Source: Phaeodactylibacter sp. (GTDB lineage: Bacteria > Bacteroidota > Bacteroidia > Chitinophagales > Saprospiraceae). From it: 64,000 nt of DNA. Made by a program: the position numbers and the translations under genes. The notes under the pieces were generated by a model. It worked only from the letters and a program-made list of their open reading frames with translations, was not told where the DNA came from and ran no database searches. This document shows, piece after piece, positions 53,343 to 62,560 of the stretch (position 1 is the stretch's first letter; every line of letters begins with the position of its first letter). The stretch covers positions 1 to 64,000 of the forward strand of contig NZ_JALEGS010000068.1 of assembly GCF_022763345.1 (NCBI RefSeq), given 5' to 3'.

Positions 53343-53412
53343 GTTTTTATGCTATTTGTTTAGCACAAAAAACCAGCATTCTTCACAGACTTTTTGTGAT
53401 AAAAATCACTTC

Positions 53413-56028
53413 CTATTGAATCATAAATTTGCGGACCTCCTGACTTTTCCCATTTCCCAGCTTCAGGACGTAAGCACCAGGCTGAGCCATGCTCAGGTCA
53501 ATAAAGTAAGAGTGCCCGGAAAAAACATCCGATTTTACCAGTTGCCCATTGAAGTTGTAGACCTCCAGCTCAAAGGGCCCTTCCCAGTCATCATCGAGGC
53601 GTAGCCCGACCCAGCCGTTGCTCGGATTGGGGTAAACGATAAGCTCGTGCACCTTGCCGGCGTCTTCCGGCAGGCCGTCAATCCACTCAGCGAGGTACGC
53701 AATGTAGGGTTCATCAATGATGGAACGGGCCAGGGGGGGCATTTGATTGCTGGACAAGCTTGCGTCCCGTACCCATATTTCAGAGTTGGCGTGGTCACCG
53801 GGCCTGACAATCATTCGGTTGGGGTCCGAGTTGGAGCTGCTGGTGGGTTCATTAATGAGGTTTTGTAAATGCAGGGGCAGCTGGAACCGGAGGTCCATTT
53901 TCAGATCCTGAACCCCGCCTAACCGATGGCAGGAGGCACAGTTGGCATCCAGATAGGAGCGGACGCGCAGCTCCAGGTCAGCCTCTGTATCGTCAATGGC
54001 ATAAGCCCGGGGATAGCTGTCAGGATTGACGATGGAGTGGTTGAGCATCCCCACATCGCTCAGGTAGGCGAGCTGGTTAAGGGTTTCGCCGGAAGCCGGA
54101 TAGGTAAGGTCACCGTTGAGCTGATGGGTTTTTACGCCAAGTACGAAGTTAGCATTGGCAGTATGGCAGCTCAGGCACTGATCCCGGCTTGGGTAGTCCC
54201 AGGTTTGTTCAGCTACGGGCATGCCCCCCTCGTAAAGCGTAAAGGTTTTTGAAGCATCGGCCTTAAGCAGGAAGGCATCCGTCCCCTCATCATTCCATTT
54301 ATAGGTTAGGCCGTAGCTTTTGCCATCCGTACCCAGCACGAAAAAGCGGGTTTCCAGCGGGGCTGCCTGCCCGTTGGGGCGTGCTTTAGGCAGCTCAAAA
54401 TGTTTGATAAAGACTGTGCCTTCCGGAAACTGCCAGTCTTCCCGGCTGCTGAACTGGATTTTTTCCGACGGGCTGTCAAAAGCCCCGTCATTAGGGATGG
54501 CCATCCACCGGCGCTTGGCTGCTCCGTCAGACCAAAGCGGGGAGTTGACCTGATAAGGCAGAATACCCGGTACCGTCTTTAGCGTGGAGAGGTCGGTAAA
54601 TACCCCCAGGTCCGACAGACGTTCGGGTGGGTCGGCAATAGTTTCCTGTGCGGTCAGGCGAAGGATTTTGCCGGGTGCAAAAAAGTCATTAGCACTTTGT
54701 ATAGTCAGTAATACATCCCCATTGGGTTGGGAAAAAATCCCTGTAATGCCCGCACTGCTGGAAAGGTCCAGCCCAAGGTTGCGTATATCTGCAATCAGGA
54801 TATCCCGTTCCCCCTGTTGATTATCAAAATCGTAGTCCAGCGACATGAGTTTACGCTTGCCGTAGTCAGCAAAAAGATATTTGCCCCAAAGATTTGGGAA
54901 GAGATTGCCCCGGTACACCTGCCCGCCAATGATGCAGTTGCCGAAGTCCCTGCTGTATTCGTGCAGCGGGGGCTGTTCTTCTCCAATCACCTCGTCCGGG
55001 CGGGCGTATTCCTCAGAGGGGACCGTGCCCTCCAAAAAAGGCCACTGCAGGTTTTGCCCTTTACCGATAATAGAGATTTCTTCCCGTAGTACCTCGCCCA
55101 CATCAGCCAGCCAGATGCGGTCCTCCACCGGGTCATAGCTTACGCCATAGGGGCTTCGAATGCCAATGGCGTAGAATTCTTCCATCAGGCTACTGTCGGG
55201 GCTCTGCCAGGGGTTGTCATTGGGGATAGAGTAGCCTTGGGAGTAGGTGTCTCCCCAGGTTGGGTCCTGAGGTCCCCACTCTGAGGGCTGCGGCTGCCGT
55301 CGGATGGGGTGGCTGCGCGCCGGGTCGTTGTCCACATCAATGCGGATCAACCCTCCAAAGAGGGCCCGGTCGAGGCGCTGATTGGAAATTTCCTTAAAGT
55401 GAAAATGCCCTTCATCTCCCAGGCCGAGGTAGAGAAAGCCATCATCCGGGTGGAAGAACATACCGCCACCGTTGTGCCATGTGCTGCGGTCGTACTGCTG
55501 AAACAGGATTTGTTCCGTACTGGTATCAAAAGTGCCGCTGCCAGCATCCCACCGGAATTTAGAGAGTCGGTTGAAGCCTTTCTCGTCCCAGCTGTCGGGC
55601 TGTGGTTTGTAGCGGTAGAATACGAAAATCAGCTGCTTGTCCGGAGCATTGGGGTTGCCAAATTCCGGGTGGAGCGCGATGCCCGTAGTGCCTGCTTCGC
55701 CCTCTTTGAAGGCCCGGTCTTTGATGTCGAGTACCAGCTGCTGGGTCTGTTGAGCCAGGTTGATGCGCCAAACTTCACCAATTTTGCTAAGCACCAGTAC
55801 GTCTTCGGTGCCCGGAAAGGGGATAATCCGTAGCGGAGATGGAATGCTGAGCCCCTCCGAGACGTCTTCCAGGCTCCAGGCACCATTAGCGCCGGGTGTC
55901 TTCGATGGCAACACCCCATTCAAAAACGGGCCAATAGCGCCCGGAGGCGTAGGGCCAGGCGGAACGAGGGTAAAGGCCATAAGACCGGAAAAGAATAGAA
56001 AAACAAGGAGGTATCGCCACTGGAGCAT
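53413..56028 (-). CDS. PQQ-type sugar dehydrogenase / cytochrome c fusion with T9SS tail
   Basis: This 871-residue secreted protein has a signal peptide (first ~20 residues). Residues ~55-460 form a glucose/sorbosone-dehydrogenase propeller ('GEAGTTGIALHPEFGNP', 'HNGGGMFFHPDDGFLYLGLG', 'RSPYGVSYDPVEDRIWLADVG'). Residues ~480-780 include two c-type haem sites: Cys-x2-Cys-His in 'QCLSCHTANANF' and 'DANCASCHRLGG'. The last ~75 residues are a T9SS type A domain ('IVYPNPSNGWVGL' ... 'VRKFMIQ'). It likely oxidises an extracellular sugar or alcohol and passes electrons to haem. Confidence 0.92.
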   Translation of the reverse strand: MLQWRYLLVFLFFSGLMAFTLVPPGPTPPGAIGPFLNGVLPSKTPGANGAWSLEDVSEGLSIPSPLRIIPFPGTEDVLVLSKIGEVWRINLAQQTQQLVLDIKDRAFKEGEAGTTGIALHPEFGNPNAPDKQLIFVFYRYKPQPDSWDEKGFNRLSKFRWDAGSGTFDTSTEQILFQQYDRSTWHNGGGMFFHPDDGFLYLGLGDEGHFHFKEISNQRLDRALFGGLIRIDVDNDPARSHPIRRQPQPSEWGPQDPTWGDTYSQGYSIPNDNPWQSPDSSLMEEFYAIGIRSPYGVSYDPVEDRIWLADVGEVLREEISIIGKGQNLQWPFLEGTVPSEEYARPDEVIGEEQPPLHEYSRDFGNCIIGGQVYRGNLFPNLWGKYLFADYGKRKLMSLDYDFDNQQGERDILIADIRNLGLDLSSSAGITGIFSQPNGDVLLTIQSANDFFAPGKILRLTAQETIADPPERLSDLGVFTDLSTLKTVPGILPYQVNSPLWSDGAAKRRWMAIPNDGAFDSPSEKIQFSSREDWQFPEGTVFIKHFELPKARPNGQAAPLETRFFVLGTDGKSYGLTYKWNDEGTDAFLLKADASKTFTLYEGGMPVAEQTWDYPSRDQCLSCHTANANFVLGVKTHQLNGDLTYPASGETLNQLAYLSDVGMLNHSIVNPDSYPRAYAIDDTEADLELRVRSYLDANCASCHRLGGVQDLKMDLRFQLPLHLQNLINEPTSSSNSDPNRMIVRPGDHANSEIWVRDASLSSNQMPPLARSIIDEPYIAYLAEWIDGLPEDAGKVHELIVYPNPSNGWVGLRLDDDWEGPFELEVYNFNGQLVKSDVFSGHSYFIDLSMAQPGAYVLKLGNGKSQEVRKFMIQ

Positions 56029-56247
56029 AGCTGAAAGTTTTGGAAAGTTGCCCGGCAGATTTAGGCAGCATGAAGGCCCGGGCGCAAAAATACTGCCTCA
56101 AATATAGCAGAAAGCGAATAGAACCACAGTGCGCCCTTCCGCAAAAACTTTAGCAATGTCATCTATCCGATAGCTGCTGTAGACCTACGCCGTTTATCAG
56201 CAGCAACATGCCGGTTTGCTGATCGTCTTGTACGCGTGAATGCAGGC

Positions 56248-58101
56248 CTACCCGATTTGGCGTAGCATATCTTCCAGGTTTTGGTTATCCGTTCCGGTTG
56301 CAGTGGCGAGTTTCTTTTTTAAGCGGTATTTGCCTTTTCGTACACTCTCCGGTTGGATATTTAAAAGCGCAGCCGCCTCTGAGATGGTTGTACCCAGCCG
56401 GAACAGGTAAGCGAGGCGTTTTTCAGTTATACTCAGTGAGGGGAATTTTTGCTCGAGTTGTTCAGAGAAATCGGCGTGCACGGCCTTAAAGTAGGAAGTG
56501 AACGTATCCCAGTCCTTATCCAGTGTGTCCTGAGTCCGGAGGCTATTGAGCAATTTTTGGTGCCCCTGGTCCCCGGAAGCGGCAGTCTGATTGCTCAGCT
56601 GATCTTCTACCTGCTGTAGAAGATTATTTTTCTGCAGAAGGTGCAGGCGCTGCGCGGCTAATTCCCGCTCCCGGTGCCGTACTTCAGCCTTTAGTGTCCT
56701 TTGCCGCAACCGATAAGTGTAATAGCCACCCCCCAGCAGCAGCAGTGTTGCCAGCAGACCCAGGCCCAGCAACCGGTTTCTGAGCAGGGCATTTTCTTTT
56801 TCACTAGCCAGCCGTTTGATTTGAGCTGCCTTGAGCACAATTTCCCGCTCTTTGAGTTCCGTATCATACTCCAAATGCAGCTCGGCAATAGCCTGGGCCT
56901 GCTGAATGGAAAACAGGCTGTCGCTTAATGCTTGCGCCTGTTCGTAGACCGATAGAGCCTGGGCTGGGCGGCCGAGTTTGGATAAAAGGGCTGCTTTCAA
57001 CCTTAGGGCGCCCCGCAGGTAGCTTGCTCCTTTATGGTCTTCAAATATTGAAATGCTATTGTCCACCCTGTCCAGCGCCGGAAGCCATTGTTGCTGTGCG
57101 GAGTCAATCCGGGCAAGGAGCATCTGGCAACTGCCGGCCATTACGGGCAGGACTTCTTCAAAAACAGGTTGGGCGGTGGAGGCGTCTAACGCTGCTTGTC
57201 TAAGTTGGTGCCCGCGTTCCAGCCAGCTCTCTGCCCGCAGTAATTGGGCATGAGCGATATTGTAGGGCTGCTGCAATTGATGGCTAAGCGCGATCGAAGC
57301 GTTAAAGGTAGAATCAGAAAGAGCATATTTCTGCAGCCGGTGGTAGTTGGAACCCAGCAGAGTCAGCACTTCTGCGTAGTACTGTTGTTGACCGGCCAGT
57401 TGGTAGTGCTTAGCCGATGCCAAAAAGTAGGGGAGCGCTTCCTTGTAATTGGACTCGTCGAAGAGGGTTTTGCCGATATGCTGCTCGGCCTCTGCAACCC
57501 GCGCTGTTTCCTGTAGCGCCAAATGGACTTCCCGGGCGGTTTGGAAATCCTGAAGCGCTAGTCTGCGGTAGCCCTTTTGCTGATAAAGCAGTCCTCTTTG
57601 CACGAAGTGTTGGGCCAGGAGGGAACTGTCGTGATGCGCCACCAGGTATTGCATGCTTTCTTCAATGGCTTCCAGCGCCCCGTCTATGTCGCCTGCCTCT
57701 GAGCGCAGGATGGTCAGATTCTTTCGGATGCCGATCATGTGCAGGCTGTCGCCATCAAGGGCAGCAAATTGCATGGCAGTATCCAGAGAAGAACAAGCGG
57801 CAAGCGGCCGGCCGCCCATGTAGTGATAGTTGGCCCGAAAGTTATGCACATCGCTGAGCCCCCGGTAGTACTGCTGAGGGCCGAGGTAGCTTTCGGCAAT
57901 CCGAAGCAGGGAATCTGTTCTGACGGGATTTTCCCAAAACCAGGCTTTAGCTAATTCCAGATAGCGCATGCCCGTGATGGTGTCATGGGCAGGCTGTTGT
58001 ACCAGCTGAGCCAGGCTATCGATAGGATCTGCTGATAATTTTTGCGGCAGCAGTAACACTGCTGCCTGTAGTAGGATGAAAAAGAGCCTTCGGGATTTCA
58101 T
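56248..58101 (-). CDS. TPR-transmembrane-HTH regulator
   Basis: This 617-residue protein starts at ATG 58101 (MKSRRLFFILLQ), with a signal peptide ending 'LSADP'. Residues ~25-400 are TPR repeats ('AHDTITGMRYLELAKAWFWE', 'ALPYFLASAKHYQLAGQQQY'). A single TM helix follows ('LLGLGLLATLLLLGGGYYTY', ~455-476), then a coiled coil. The C-terminal LuxR-like HTH is 'ITEKRLAYLFRLGTTISEAA' + 'LLNIQPESVRKGKYRLKKKL'. Bacteroidetes use this layout for sensors of periplasmic signals that control transcription. It is divergent from the cytolysin gene (121 bp apart). Confidence 0.9.
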   Translation of the reverse strand: MKSRRLFFILLQAAVLLLPQKLSADPIDSLAQLVQQPAHDTITGMRYLELAKAWFWENPVRTDSLLRIAESYLGPQQYYRGLSDVHNFRANYHYMGGRPLAACSSLDTAMQFAALDGDSLHMIGIRKNLTILRSEAGDIDGALEAIEESMQYLVAHHDSSLLAQHFVQRGLLYQQKGYRRLALQDFQTAREVHLALQETARVAEAEQHIGKTLFDESNYKEALPYFLASAKHYQLAGQQQYYAEVLTLLGSNYHRLQKYALSDSTFNASIALSHQLQQPYNIAHAQLLRAESWLERGHQLRQAALDASTAQPVFEEVLPVMAGSCQMLLARIDSAQQQWLPALDRVDNSISIFEDHKGASYLRGALRLKAALLSKLGRPAQALSVYEQAQALSDSLFSIQQAQAIAELHLEYDTELKEREIVLKAAQIKRLASEKENALLRNRLLGLGLLATLLLLGGGYYTYRLRQRTLKAEVRHRERELAAQRLHLLQKNNLLQQVEDQLSNQTAASGDQGHQKLLNSLRTQDTLDKDWDTFTSYFKAVHADFSEQLEQKFPSLSITEKRLAYLFRLGTTISEAAALLNIQPESVRKGKYRLKKKLATATGTDNQNLEDMLRQIG

Positions 58102-58221
58102 ACGGTGAATATAGGGCAAAACAGCAGTATTTACTAGCTGTCCACGATTTGTCCACGCCTTAATTTTGGACGGAGGCACCATCGGGGTCTACTTTTGAGC
58201 CATACCAAAATCTATTCTGCG

Positions 58222-59766
58222 ATGACTATTCGATTTACTGCCTTGCTATGCTTATTGAGCCTCTTCCTTTTCCAATCCTGCAATAAGGACAAGGAAGAAA
58301 CACCCTCTATTCCCGAAAACCCCATGGCTACAGATATCAATGCCTACATCCGGAGCCTGACCTACAACCCCGTGGACATGCTTAATATCAATAATACGCC
58401 CGGAGATTTGGCGCAGAAAACACCGGGGGAACCGAGCACAGAATCCGGTCCTCTGGATCGTGGATACCGCAGTAGTTGTGTGAGCCAGCCTTACGAGCTG
58501 GAGAGAGATTTTTCAGAAATTGCGATCCTTAATCCGGGTAGCGGAAATATCTATCCGGGCGCCCTGGTCTTGGCCAATGCTGATTTATTATCGGGCACAC
58601 CCCGGCCATTGGGCCTGGAGCGCAACCCGGTGACGCTAACCATCGACCTGCCTGGGATAGGGGATAAAGGTTCCTTTACGGTGGCTGATCCATCGAATGC
58701 AACGGTAAGCCCCGCTATCGATGAGGCATTGGAGCACTGGAACAACACGGCTTTCCAGCAGGGCTATTTCAACGGAGCCCGTTCCTATTACGAGGCCAGT
58801 GAAGCCTTTGAGCAACGGCAGTTGGGCATTGAACTGGGTATCAATGCAGAGTGGGTGACAGGATCGGTATCCTCACACCTCAGCACTAGTACGAGCACAG
58901 ACCGGCGGGTGGCGCTCCTGGCTTACCGGCAAATTTTTTACACGATCACCGCCCAGTCGCCCTTTGAGCCTACGGACTATTTGGGGCCTGATGTCACTTT
59001 GGAGCAGGTGCAGTCCTCCACGGATGACAACAACCACCCGGCCTACGTGAGTGCCGTAGACTACGGCAGGATCATCCTGTTCCGCATGGAAGCCACTAAT
59101 GTGGAAACGTCCATTGACCTGAACGCTGTGATGAACTACGCCGCCGGTGGGGTAAGCGTGGCGGCTGATGTAGCCAGCCGGTACGATGAAATCCTGAGCA
59201 ACTCCTCCATCAGTGTGCTCACCATTGGAGGGAGTGCCCAGAGCGCTGCCCAAGCCCTGGAGAATATTAGTGGCCCTGGAAGCCTGACCCCGCTCATTGT
59301 TGAAAACGCTGTCTACTCCCGGGAGAATCCGGGGCTGCCTATTGCCTACCGGGTCAACTTGTTAAGTGACAACCGGATTGTTAAAATGGGATTTAGCTCC
59401 GATTATACAGATGTGCGTTGTGGAAAGATCGCTTACAACCATCCAAGGATTGACTTTTACAATGATTTCGATACCTACAACTTACGAATTAAGCTGACTT
59501 ACGATCACGATTATCCGCCCGCAGATGATACGGGCGAAACCACAGAGCTGCAAATTAACGATGAAAGCTCCGCTACCTTGCCGGACGTACCAGACGGCGC
59601 ATTCGATGTCCGTATGATCGTAAGGCGGATCGATGGATTGACTTGGCGGGAGTGGGAAACGAGGAACCTTTACCACATTTCTTCGAGCCAAAACGAGGAT
59701 TGCTGGCGGGCCTACCGTGGTGGTTTTTCCACCGGCTTTGCTACCTTTTTGGAAAAATGTGACTAG
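58222..59766 (+). CDS. Cholesterol-dependent cytolysin (CDC) family lipoprotein
   Basis: This 514-residue protein starts at ATG 58222 and has a lipobox signal ('LSLFLFQSC', Cys20). The CDC fold can be followed by landmarks. Domain 1 has 'NIYPGALVLANADLL' (109-123) and 'LTIDLPGI'. The pore-forming region has 'LGIELGINAEW' and 'LAYRQIFYTITAQSP'. 'AYVSAVDYGRIILFRMEAT' (274-292) and 'ENPGLPIAYRVNLLSDNRIV' follow. The domain 4 membrane-contact loop is 'IDGLTWREWET' (470-480), which aligns with the undecapeptide ECTGLAWEWWR. The Cys of that loop is Asp here, and two of its Trp are changed, so receptor choice may differ from cholesterol-binding toxins. It should oligomerise into a pore in target membranes. 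Confidence 0.93.
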   Translation: MTIRFTALLCLLSLFLFQSCNKDKEETPSIPENPMATDINAYIRSLTYNPVDMLNINNTPGDLAQKTPGEPSTESGPLDRGYRSSCVSQPYELERDFSEIAILNPGSGNIYPGALVLANADLLSGTPRPLGLERNPVTLTIDLPGIGDKGSFTVADPSNATVSPAIDEALEHWNNTAFQQGYFNGARSYYEASEAFEQRQLGIELGINAEWVTGSVSSHLSTSTSTDRRVALLAYRQIFYTITAQSPFEPTDYLGPDVTLEQVQSSTDDNNHPAYVSAVDYGRIILFRMEATNVETSIDLNAVMNYAAGGVSVAADVASRYDEILSNSSISVLTIGGSAQSAAQALENISGPGSLTPLIVENAVYSRENPGLPIAYRVNLLSDNRIVKMGFSSDYTDVRCGKIAYNHPRIDFYNDFDTYNLRIKLTYDHDYPPADDTGETTELQINDESSATLPDVPDGAFDVRMIVRRIDGLTWREWETRNLYHISSSQNEDCWRAYRGGFSTGFATFLEKCD

Positions 59767-59774
59767 CGGGAATA

Positions 59775-59820
59775 AAAAGCGCCTGTTTGTACTTCAGTTG
59801 AGGTGAAAACAGGTGCTTTT
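59775..59820 (+). terminator. Intrinsic terminator after the cytolysin gene
   Basis: AAAAGCGCCTGTTT pairs with AAACAGGTGCTTTT (one wobble) around an 18-nt loop, nine bases after the cytolysin stop codon and followed by a short T run (CTTTTCC). The A/T ends on both arms make it usable in both directions. Confidence 0.8.
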
Positions 59821-59839
59821 CCGTTTGCGCCGGGTTGAG

Positions 59840-59975
59840 AGATTTATTCCTGGCGTCATCCGGCTTAAGCCGGGCTCCAAGCATGGGCACCTGTTCAGGT
59901 CCTGATCCAGCCAGCCAGGAGCGAAGGTCTTCGAGCCCGGTCCCTTCCAGACAAGCTTCGTCAAAATAGCAATCA
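59840..59975. repeat. REP-like palindromic intergenic element
   Basis: This segment contains the perfect 14-bp palindrome CCGGCTTAAGCCGG (59860-59873) within 'GGCGTCATCCGGCTTAAGCC'. Further along is CGAAGGTCTTCG, a second near-perfect inverted repeat. The 'GTCATCC-GGCTT...' form resembles REP sequences found in many bacteria. A minus-strand open frame here is an artefact of the repeat. Only one copy is visible in the window. Confidence 0.45.
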
Positions 59976-59976
59976 A

Positions 59977-60531
59977 TTATTCCGGAGATTCTCCGCCATT
60001 GGCACCGAAGTTGAGCTGAAAACCGATGCGCTTGTTGGGTTCATCATCGTCGTAGTCTTCCCAATTGGTGATTTCCTGCAGGAATTCTTCCATATGGCGC
60101 AGGAAGTAAGGCTCTTTCAGTTCCTCGGGCCGATAGATGGCAATGGTCTTGGGTGGGCGGGGCTGCCCGTAATTCTCAATGAACGGATAATTGATCAAAA
60201 CGATGATTTTGCCGTTGAACAGCTGCTGGTATACAAGTGAGCCGTTGTGCTTGATGAGGTGGCGCTGCACATCATCGCTAACCTGCTGGTACATACCGCT
60301 CTTTGACTGCCCAAGTGTGAGCACGATCGCCTCCAGGTTTTCCACATCCGAACGGTGTTCCAGGCGGGCAGCAAAGCCCGTAGCTTCGAGCATATCCTGT
60401 AAGGTGTCCTGAATTTGCTTGCACGTCTCCGTTTTCCAATTCTCCCGGTAGGTCTGCGTATTTTGGAGAACTTCCTCGTACTGTTGTACCTTTCGCTTGA
60501 GGTTGAATAGTTGAGAATCAGGTTGTAGCAT
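59977..60531 (-). CDS. Conserved hypothetical protein
   Basis: This 184-residue cytoplasmic protein has an N-terminal coiled coil ('LFNLKRKVQQYEEVLQN', residues 8-24) and an alpha/beta region with 'GKIIVLINYPFIENYGQ' and 'KTIAIYRPEELKEPYFL'. The C-terminus is acidic. Proteins like it are recurrent in Bacteroidetes (from memory) without an assigned function. No catalytic motif is evident. It lies 93 bp divergent from coaX. Confidence 0.78.
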   Translation of the reverse strand: MLQPDSQLFNLKRKVQQYEEVLQNTQTYRENWKTETCKQIQDTLQDMLEATGFAARLEHRSDVENLEAIVLTLGQSKSGMYQQVSDDVQRHLIKHNGSLVYQQLFNGKIIVLINYPFIENYGQPRPPKTIAIYRPEELKEPYFLRHMEEFLQEITNWEDYDDDEPNKRIGFQLNFGANGGESPE

Positions 60532-60623
60532 CAGATTTTGGTTTTGGTTGCGCTTAAAATATAAAAAAAGCCAGAGGGCTCCCCGGATTTTTTTACATTT
60601 AGGGAGATAGCAAAAGCCAAATA

Positions 60624-61406
60624 ATGATCCTAGCCATAGATATAGGCAACTCTAATGTAACGCTTGGTTTGTACACTGATGGGCACTGGGCGCATTTTCA
60701 CCGCCTGCCGACCAAGACCGACCGGCAGTCTGCTATGTTTTATCAGATGGGCTGCACCTCCTGGTTGATGGAGCAGGGGATAGAAGCGGGCGCTATTGAG
60801 CAGGTTGTGGTGAGTACGGTTGTCCCGGCCCTGAAGCGCACCTTTATGCAGCTGAGCAGGCACCTGTTCGGTCAGGAGGCACTCCTGGTTGCCCCGGAAA
60901 TCTACCAGCACCTGCAGTTGAAAATTGACCGGCCCGAGGAGCTGGGCACCGACTTGTTTGCCAATGCGGTAGCAGCACACTACCTGCACCGGCAGGACTG
61001 CATTATCGTGGACTTTGGTACAGCGCTGACTTTTACAGTAGTGGATCGAAAAGGGCAGCTGCTGGGCGTTTCCATCGCGCCGGGGCTGAAAACAGCCATC
61101 GGTGCCCTGTTTCAGAAGACTGCACAGTTGCCGGAGGTGCCCCTGCAAATGCCGGAGTCGGCTATTGGCAGAGATACGGTACAGGCTATTCAAAGTGGAA
61201 TCCTGGTGGGGTATGTGGGACTGGTGCGGCATATGTTGTCCAGTATTCGGGCAGAAGTAGGGGCGCAGTACATGGCGGTGGCTACCGGAGGCTTATCGGC
61301 TATTTTGCACCCCCTGGAGACAGATTTTGATGCCATCGATCCTCACCTGACACTCGATGGCTTGCGGATCATCGCAGAAGAAACGACTAAAAAGCTTACC
61401 ACCTGA
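60624..61406 (+). CDS. coaX: Type III pantothenate kinase
   Basis: CoaX phosphorylates pantothenate, the first step of coenzyme A synthesis. The 260-residue ASKHA-fold protein shows 'ILAIDIGNSNVTLGLY' (Asp6, phosphate loop), 'GTDLFANAVAAHYLH' and 'IVDFGTALTFTVVDRKG', and a late 'VATGGLSAIL'. Length agrees with the family (~250-260). It is followed after 3 bp by the aminotransferase gene, so the two are probably one transcript. Confidence 0.95.
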   Translation: MILAIDIGNSNVTLGLYTDGHWAHFHRLPTKTDRQSAMFYQMGCTSWLMEQGIEAGAIEQVVVSTVVPALKRTFMQLSRHLFGQEALLVAPEIYQHLQLKIDRPEELGTDLFANAVAAHYLHRQDCIIVDFGTALTFTVVDRKGQLLGVSIAPGLKTAIGALFQKTAQLPEVPLQMPESAIGRDTVQAIQSGILVGYVGLVRHMLSSIRAEVGAQYMAVATGGLSAILHPLETDFDAIDPHLTLDGLRIIAEETTKKLTT

Positions 61407-61409
61407 ACT

Positions 61410-62552
61410 ATGCAAGTGTATTCCAAGCTGCCGAATGTCGGCACCACCATATTCTCTGTTATGTCAGCCCTGGCCAATGAGCATGGGGCGATTAATCTCT
61501 CTCAGGGATTTCCCAATTTTGAGTCCCCGCAGCGGCTCACTGATCTGGTTTGCGATTACCTGCAGAAGGGATACAATCAGTATGCGCCAATGCCGGGCCT
61601 GCCGGAACTGCGGGAAGCAATTGCCGGAAAGATAAATCTGATGTATGGTGTTAACGTTGACCCCGGCTCAGAAATCACCATTACTGCCGGGGCAACACAG
61701 GCCATTTACTGCGCCATTGCTGCCTTCGTTCGCCCGGGCGACGAGGTCCTCCTGCTGGAGCCTGCTTATGATTGCTACCGGCCTGCCGTGGAAGTCAACG
61801 GGGGCATACCAGTCATATACGAACTCAAAGCCCCGCACTACAAAGTCAATTGGGACCATGTGGAAGCGCTCCTGACGCCGGCTACCCGCATGATCATCAT
61901 CAACACGCCAAATAACCCCACAGGCACCACGCTCCAAACCACTGATCTGCTCGCGCTGCAGCAACTTACCGCCGGCACCGATATACTGGTGCTAAGCGAC
62001 GAAGTGTATGAGCACCTGATTTATGATGAGGCCAGCCACCAAAGCGTACTGCGTTTTCCGGGTTTGCGCAGCCGCAGCCTGGCAGTCTATTCTTTTGGAA
62101 AAACCTTCCATAATACGGGTTGGAAAATCGGCTACTGCGTTGCCCCGCCCGAGCTGATGGTGGAATTCCGTAAGGTACATCAGTACAATACCTTTGCGGT
62201 GCACCGACCTACGCAGCATGCGCTGGCCGACTACCTGCAGGATGCTACGACCTACGAAAGCCTACCGGGATTTTACCAGCAAAAGCGAGATCTGCTGCTC
62301 GAAGTCATGGCGGGCTCGAGGTTTAAACCGCTCCCTTGTCAGGGTACTTATTTCTGCAATTTCGATTATTCCGGGATCAGTGATGAACCGGACCGGGTCT
62401 TTGCGCATCAGCTGATCACAGAGCACGGAGTAGCCGCTATCCCAGTTTCTGCCTTTTACACAAGCGGGCGGGACGAGCGGATCATCCGGCTCTGTTTTGC
62501 GAAAACCGAAGAGACGCTACAGGCCGCTGGTGAGCGCTTGCGAAAAGTATAG
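61410..62552 (+). CDS. PLP aminotransferase (methionine aminotransferase-like, class I)
   Basis: This 380-residue fold-type I enzyme has 'INLSQGFPNFESPQRL' (substrate loop), 'YNQYAPMPGLPELREAIA', 'TAGATQAIYCAIAAFV' and 'NTPNNPTGTTL'. The PLP lysine is Lys231 in 'SFGKTFHNTGWKIGY'. It resembles YbdL/kynurenine-type transaminases that use methionine or aromatic amino acids. It is the second gene after coaX and is 8 bp before the DUF5682 gene. Confidence 0.93.
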   Translation: MQVYSKLPNVGTTIFSVMSALANEHGAINLSQGFPNFESPQRLTDLVCDYLQKGYNQYAPMPGLPELREAIAGKINLMYGVNVDPGSEITITAGATQAIYCAIAAFVRPGDEVLLLEPAYDCYRPAVEVNGGIPVIYELKAPHYKVNWDHVEALLTPATRMIIINTPNNPTGTTLQTTDLLALQQLTAGTDILVLSDEVYEHLIYDEASHQSVLRFPGLRSRSLAVYSFGKTFHNTGWKIGYCVAPPELMVEFRKVHQYNTFAVHRPTQHALADYLQDATTYESLPGFYQQKRDLLLEVMAGSRFKPLPCQGTYFCNFDYSGISDEPDRVFAHQLITEHGVAAIPVSAFYTSGRDERIIRLCFAKTEETLQAAGERLRKV

Positions 62553-62560
62553 AACGACGC

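Noticed and set aside
59794..59976. Minus-strand 60-codon frame
   Set aside because: It runs through the terminator and palindromic element; composition reflects the repeat.
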